From Pseudomonadota bacterium (lineage in GTDB: Bacteria; Desulfobacterota; Desulfovibrionia; Desulfovibrionales; Desulfomicrobiaceae): a stretch of DNA of 64,000 nucleotides. The notes under the pieces are model-generated. The model was given only the letters and a program-made list of their open reading frames with translations. It had not been told where the DNA came from and made no database searches. The stretch is from NCBI GenBank assembly GCA_018902545.1, contig JAHIQM010000007.1:62001-126000 (forward strand). Reading direction: 5' to 3'. A program made the translations under genes and the position numbers. Below are positions 60,936-64,000 of the stretch, piece after piece. The first letter of the stretch is position 1, and the number at the start of each line of letters is the position of its first letter.

Positions 60936-63506
60936 TTATCCGCTCTGGAGGAGCAGTTCGATGGCTTGGCGCAAAGGTTTTGCGGAGCCTGCATAATCCT
61001 TCCAGGGCCGGTTCTTGCGCAAGAGCGCCGGGGCCGTGCGCATCGTAAATTTTTTTGGGTCGAGCCCCGCGCGCACCTGCGGCCAGTCGAGCGGCATGGA
61101 GACCGTGGCACCCTCGCGGGCACGCGGCGAGAGCGGCGCCACCGCCGTGGCCATGCGATCGTTGCGCAGATAGTCGAGGTAGATGCGGCCGGGGCGGGCC
61201 TTCTTGGCCATGCTCATGGTGAAGCGGTCCGGGTGCTCCAGCGCGAGGCGCCTGCAGACCTCCTGGGCGAAGGTCTTGGCGGCCCACCAGTCCGGGCTCC
61301 GGGCATCGGATGTCAACGGGGCCACGACATGCAGCCCCTTGCCGCCGGTTGTCTTGCAAAAGGCGCGTAACCCGAAACTTTCCAGGCGCTCGCGCAGCAT
61401 GACGGCGGCCTCGATCACCAGGCCAAACGGCACGTCGGGCGCCGGGTCGAGGTCGAAGACCAAGCGGCCCGGAAGGTCAGGATTGCCGGGCTGGCAGTTC
61501 CACGGGTGCAATTCCACGCCGCCGAATTGGGCAATGGCGGCCAGGCCCTGGACTCGGTCGATTTGCAGATACGGCTTGCGATCGCCCGAGACCGTCACGA
61601 GTTCAAACAGCTCGGAAGAGCCGGGCATGGCGTGGCGTTGAAAGAACGTCTCCGCGCCGATCCCGTCCGGCGCGCGGACTACGGAGCAGGGTCGCCCCTT
61701 GATGTGCTCTATCAGCCAATCGCCCACCGCTTCGTAGTAGCGGGCAAGATCAGCCTTGGTGACCGGCGGGTCCTGGTCCGGCCACAAGGGCTTGTCGGGG
61801 CTCGAGATCGGCACGCCCATCACATCCACATCACCCACGGCCTTTGCCTTTGAAGCGGGCGTGTCGACGCTGATTTTGACCGCAACAGGCCGTCCCTCCC
61901 CCACGATCTCATCCGGAAACCTGTCCTCGCGCAGGCCCTTGAAAGAAGCTTGGCGCACCATGCCCGCATCGCTCCAGCCGGCGAACTCTATCTCGGCCAC
62001 GAGCTCGGGGCGCGCCCAATGCAGGTTGTCTTTTTTGACCGGGACGGCATCATCGGCAAAGGGACTCGCCGGGATCTCAACTTCCGTCAGCTTCGGCATG
62101 ATCCGCCGTACGGTTTCGGCGGAAAAGCCGGTGCCGACCCGTCCGACATAGACCAGCCTCCCGTCGTGATAGACACCGGCCAGCAGTGAACGGAAACGTC
62201 CGCCCGAGTTGACCCAGCCTCCGATTACGACCTCCTGCCCGGCGCGACATTTGGCCTTGGTCCAGTTTGCGCCGCGACCGGACGTGTAGGGCGCATCAAG
62301 GCGCTTGGAGACAATGCCCTCAAGGTGCATCAGGCAGGCCGACTGAAGCATCGCTTCACCGGGAGTCTCGAAGTGATCGACATAGCGCACTCCCAGAGTC
62401 CGCGTCGTCTCGATCAGGCTCTTCAGCCGCTCCTTGCGCTCGCGGAGTGGCAACGCACGCAGGTCCTCGCCGCCAATGAACAAAAGATCGAAGGCGAAGT
62501 AGATCAGCCCGCCGGTCGCATTGTCCTTCAAGGCCGTCTGCAGCGCCGCGAAGTCTGGCAGACCCTGCGCGTCCAGCGCCACGACCTCGCCGTCGAGCAA
62601 ACAGTCGGGGAGCGCGCTTGCGGCCGTGGCGAGAGTCTCGAACCTGGCGGTCCAGTCGAGCCCTTTGCGCGTATTCAGCTTGCCAACACCGTTTTCCACG
62701 CGCAGTTGCATACGATAGCCGTCGAACTTGACCTCGTGCGCCCAGCCCGGGGCGGACGTGGCACGCACGACCAGCGTGCAGAGCTGCGGTTCTATGAAGC
62801 CCGGCATGGCCGCCCTGGTTTTCTTCGCTCTCGCGGGTGCGCGTACGGCATCAGGAGCGAGCGTGGCATCGGAACCTGTGGACGTGGCCGTAATGAATGG
62901 TTGTGGTTTCTTGCCCTTGCCGGCTGCGATGGTGCCCAGGCTGCGGCCGGAGGCGACGGAGCCGGGCTCCTGCAGAAAGGCATCGCCTTCTGCTTCGAGA
63001 GCATGCTCGTCGCGATGCTTGATCAGCAGCCAGTTGGTGCGCGTGCCGCCCCGGTTGTCTTTCTTCATGCGCACAAGCACCCAGGAGCCCTTGAGGCGCT
63101 CACCCTCCAAGGTGAACTTCAACTCGCCGCGCTCCAAACCGTCATGCGGATCGCCTTCGGCAGTCCAGAATCCCCTGTCCCAGATTTGCACCGTGCCGCC
63201 CCCGTATTGGCCCTTGGGGATGGTGCCTTCGAAATCTCCGTATTCCAAGGGATGGTCCTCGACCTCGACCGCCAGGCGCTTGTCGCGCGGATTGAGCGAC
63301 GGACCGCGCGTCACGGCCCAGGACTTGAAGACGCCGCCCAGCTCCAGCCGTAAATCATAGTGCAGACGCCTGGCGTCGTGGCGCTGGATGACGAAGCGCA
63401 GGCCGGAGGAAGAGGGCAACGCCTCATCCCCGGCCGGTTCTTCGGTCCTGGCAAAATTCCGCTTCCCGCGATATGTGCCCAGGTTTGATTTCGCGCGTGC
63501 CGCCAT
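60936..63506 (-). CDS. ligD: DNA ligase D (phosphoesterase-ligase-polymerase)
   Basis: 856 residues in the order PE, ligase, polymerase. PE (~30-190): [18 protein letters not shown] and [19 protein letters not shown] with the metal-binding His/Asp/Glu. Ligase (~235-540): nucleotidyl lysine in [14 protein letters not shown] (~258), [31 protein letters not shown]. Polymerase/primase (~570-850): [20 protein letters not shown], metal site in [16 protein letters not shown], and [13 protein letters not shown]. Repairs double-strand breaks with Ku, chiefly in non-growing cells. GGAG three to five bases before the ATG. A near-consensus sigma-54 promoter at 63584-63598 precedes it. Confidence 0.97.
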   Translation of the reverse strand: MAARAKSNLGTYRGKRNFARTEEPAGDEALPSSSGLRFVIQRHDARRLHYDLRLELGGVFKSWAVTRGPSLNPRDKRLAVEVEDHPLEYGDFEGTIPKGQYGGGTVQIWDRGFWTAEGDPHDGLERGELKFTLEGERLKGSWVLVRMKKDNRGGTRTNWLLIKHRDEHALEAEGDAFLQEPGSVASGRSLGTIAAGKGKKPQPFITATSTGSDATLAPDAVRAPARAKKTRAAMPGFIEPQLCTLVVRATSAPGWAHEVKFDGYRMQLRVENGVGKLNTRKGLDWTARFETLATAASALPDCLLDGEVVALDAQGLPDFAALQTALKDNATGGLIYFAFDLLFIGGEDLRALPLRERKERLKSLIETTRTLGVRYVDHFETPGEAMLQSACLMHLEGIVSKRLDAPYTSGRGANWTKAKCRAGQEVVIGGWVNSGGRFRSLLAGVYHDGRLVYVGRVGTGFSAETVRRIMPKLTEVEIPASPFADDAVPVKKDNLHWARPELVAEIEFAGWSDAGMVRQASFKGLREDRFPDEIVGEGRPVAVKISVDTPASKAKAVGDVDVMGVPISSPDKPLWPDQDPPVTKADLARYYEAVGDWLIEHIKGRPCSVVRAPDGIGAETFFQRHAMPGSSELFELVTVSGDRKPYLQIDRVQGLAAIAQFGGVELHPWNCQPGNPDLPGRLVFDLDPAPDVPFGLVIEAAVMLRERLESFGLRAFCKTTGGKGLHVVAPLTSDARSPDWWAAKTFAQEVCRRLALEHPDRFTMSMAKKARPGRIYLDYLRNDRMATAVAPLSPRAREGATVSMPLDWPQVRAGLDPKKFTMRTAPALLRKNRPWKDYAGSAKPLRQAIELLLQSG

Positions 63507-63583
63507 TCTCTCCTCACTTCATGCAAAACTGGCCGCCACCCAATGTCGAGGCATGGCAAAGCAGTTATAAGGTCTATCTCAAG

Positions 63584-63598
63584 GCAACTCCCGTGCCG
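63584..63598 (-). promoter_or_regulatory. Sigma-54 promoter of ligD-ku
   Basis: Minus strand: CGGCACGGGAGTTGC. GGCACG at -24 and TTGC at -12, spacing 10; only the leading T is replaced. Predicted leader about 65 nt. Confidence 0.75.
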
Positions 63599-63633
63599 GA
63601 CGATGCCCGGATGCGCGCTGTTGATTATATTAG

Positions 63634-63870
63634 ATTAATCGGAAAAAGGGAGCAGCCCGGCGCAAGAAGTTCATCACCCGTTCCGCCAAATCCAACATAA
63701 TCGCCCTATATGACGACATCAGTCACCTGCCCAGCAGACCCCGGCAGCGGGTAGGTCGGGAAGCTGTGGCGGGCCAGCAGAGGTTGGATGCCGAGGGCTT
63801 TATCAACGCCACAAATCTGGCAGAAGTCCTGGCCCGACATCCCAATTTGATCCGGCTCGCACAGCACTGA
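63634..63870 (+). pseudogene. Possible gene remnant
   Basis: A start-less open frame of 78 codons with protein-like composition (KFITRSAKSN, IALYDDISHLPSRPRQRVG, EGFINATNLAEVLARHPNLI) ending in TGA. No family recognised. It runs against ligD and overlaps that gene's predicted upstream control region, so it may be a relic rather than a gene. Confidence 0.3.
63703..63714. promoter_or_regulatory. Putative activator site upstream of ligD
   Basis: Plus strand GCCCTATATGAC, 11 of 12 matches to the reverse complement of GYCATATAYSGY, 104 bp from the -24 element of the ligD promoter. Confidence 0.5.
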
Positions 63871-63921
63871 AATAAATTGAAACAACTCAGGAAGATTACG
63901 GCGAGGATTTGTGCGGGGATG

Positions 63922-63954
63922 AAAAAAGGCTTACAGAATGATTTCCTGTAAGCC
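63922..63954 (-). terminator. Terminator of the tRNA transcript
   Basis: GGCTTACAG / CTGTAAGCC stem with a nine-base loop, TTTTTT on the minus strand, directly after the tRNA CCA end. Confidence 0.85.
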
Positions 63955-63965
63955 TTTGCTTTTCC

Positions 63966-64000
63966 TGGTCGGGGCGACTGGACTCGAACCAGCGGCCCTC
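63966..64000 (-). tRNA. tRNA 3' half, probably tRNA-Pro (cut by window edge)
   Basis: Minus strand ends ...CGCCCCG-A-CCA with a T arm GCTGG-TTCGAGT-CCAGT. The encoded CCA, discriminator A and a G72 that would pair with C1 fit bacterial tRNA-Pro (genes beginning CGGGGCG). The anticodon lies outside the window, so the identity is an inference. Confidence 0.8.

Noticed and set aside
60925-61359. N-terminal extension of the Ku frame
   Set aside because: Overlaps ligD out of frame; the ATG at 60924 has AAGGAG and begins the conserved Ku sequence.
1-64000. CRISPR arrays, rRNA operons, prophage or intact insertion sequences
   Set aside because: No regularly spaced repeats, no rRNA segments, no integrase or transposase reading frames were seen; the only repeats are the palindromic elements and the BON in-frame repeats.

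Overview
The window looks like the chromosome of a mesophilic, biofilm-forming, Gram-negative sediment or water bacterium of the Desulfovibrionales type (Desulfobacterota; inference from the mix of families and a GC content near 58%; no rRNA is present to confirm it). It carries a complete-looking export arm of an exosortase A (XrtA)/PEP-CTERM exopolysaccharide locus, three PEP-CTERM proteins, a PEP-CTERM-associated CAAX-protease homologue, c-di-GMP genes, a large envelope/osmotic-stress cluster, a cyclic beta-glucan synthase and a bacterial NHEJ pair.

Layout. 1-13,425 (minus): one long EPS operon running prsT-type TPR lipoprotein, phosphosugar transferase, export protein, chain-length protein, tyrosine autokinase, secretion ATPase, outer-membrane barrel, polysaccharide deacetylase, FemAB-like protein, DegT aminotransferase, GT2 (cut by the edge). 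xrtA itself is not in the window. 14,148-23,376 (plus): a divergent six-gene locus coding for a LolA-like protein, an AMIN+DUF1302-like barrel, two FeeM-like/exosortase-associated acyltransferases, an MMPL exporter and a ThiF-nitroreductase fusion. It reads as a make-and-export pathway for an acylated small molecule, and I know of no described product. 23,471-28,171: three PEP-CTERM genes (minus) and a CPBP protease (plus). 28,558-33,502: PilZ, GGDEF-EAL, KaiC-like ATPase and small proteins. 34,023-38,392: CheB-CheR-PAS fusion translationally coupled to a PAS sigma-54 activator. 38,870-49,245: baeRF3 protein and a dense set of small envelope/stress genes (glycine zipper, SYLF, DUF3309, HEAT, BON, CsbD, DUF3185, OmpA) closed by a hybrid histidine kinase. 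49,376-58,123: ndvB/chvB. 58,750-59,373: a repeat-bearing BON protein beside a decayed BON copy. 60,073-63,506: ku-ligD. The last bases are the 3' half of a tRNA (probably Pro).

The most interesting result is regulatory. Reading the intergenic DNA by eye gives two sets of sigma-54 (-24/-12) promoters, each with its own upstream motif. Set 1 (GGCAT-type -24) precedes the EPS operon and all three PEP-CTERM genes, with TGTAA-N7-CGACA upstream. Set 2 (GGMACG-type -24) precedes the baeRF3 gene, the exported-protein/glycine-zipper/SYLF operon, csbD, the BON region and ligD-ku, with a near-palindromic GYCATATAYSGY about 97-113 bp upstream. The sigma-54 activator at 36,665 is the obvious candidate regulator of set 2, which would tie NHEJ repair to an envelope-stress regulon. 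Two plus-strand loci also share elements of a putative terminator-ended small RNA.

All family assignments are from recognition of motifs in the translated sequence; no database search was run.
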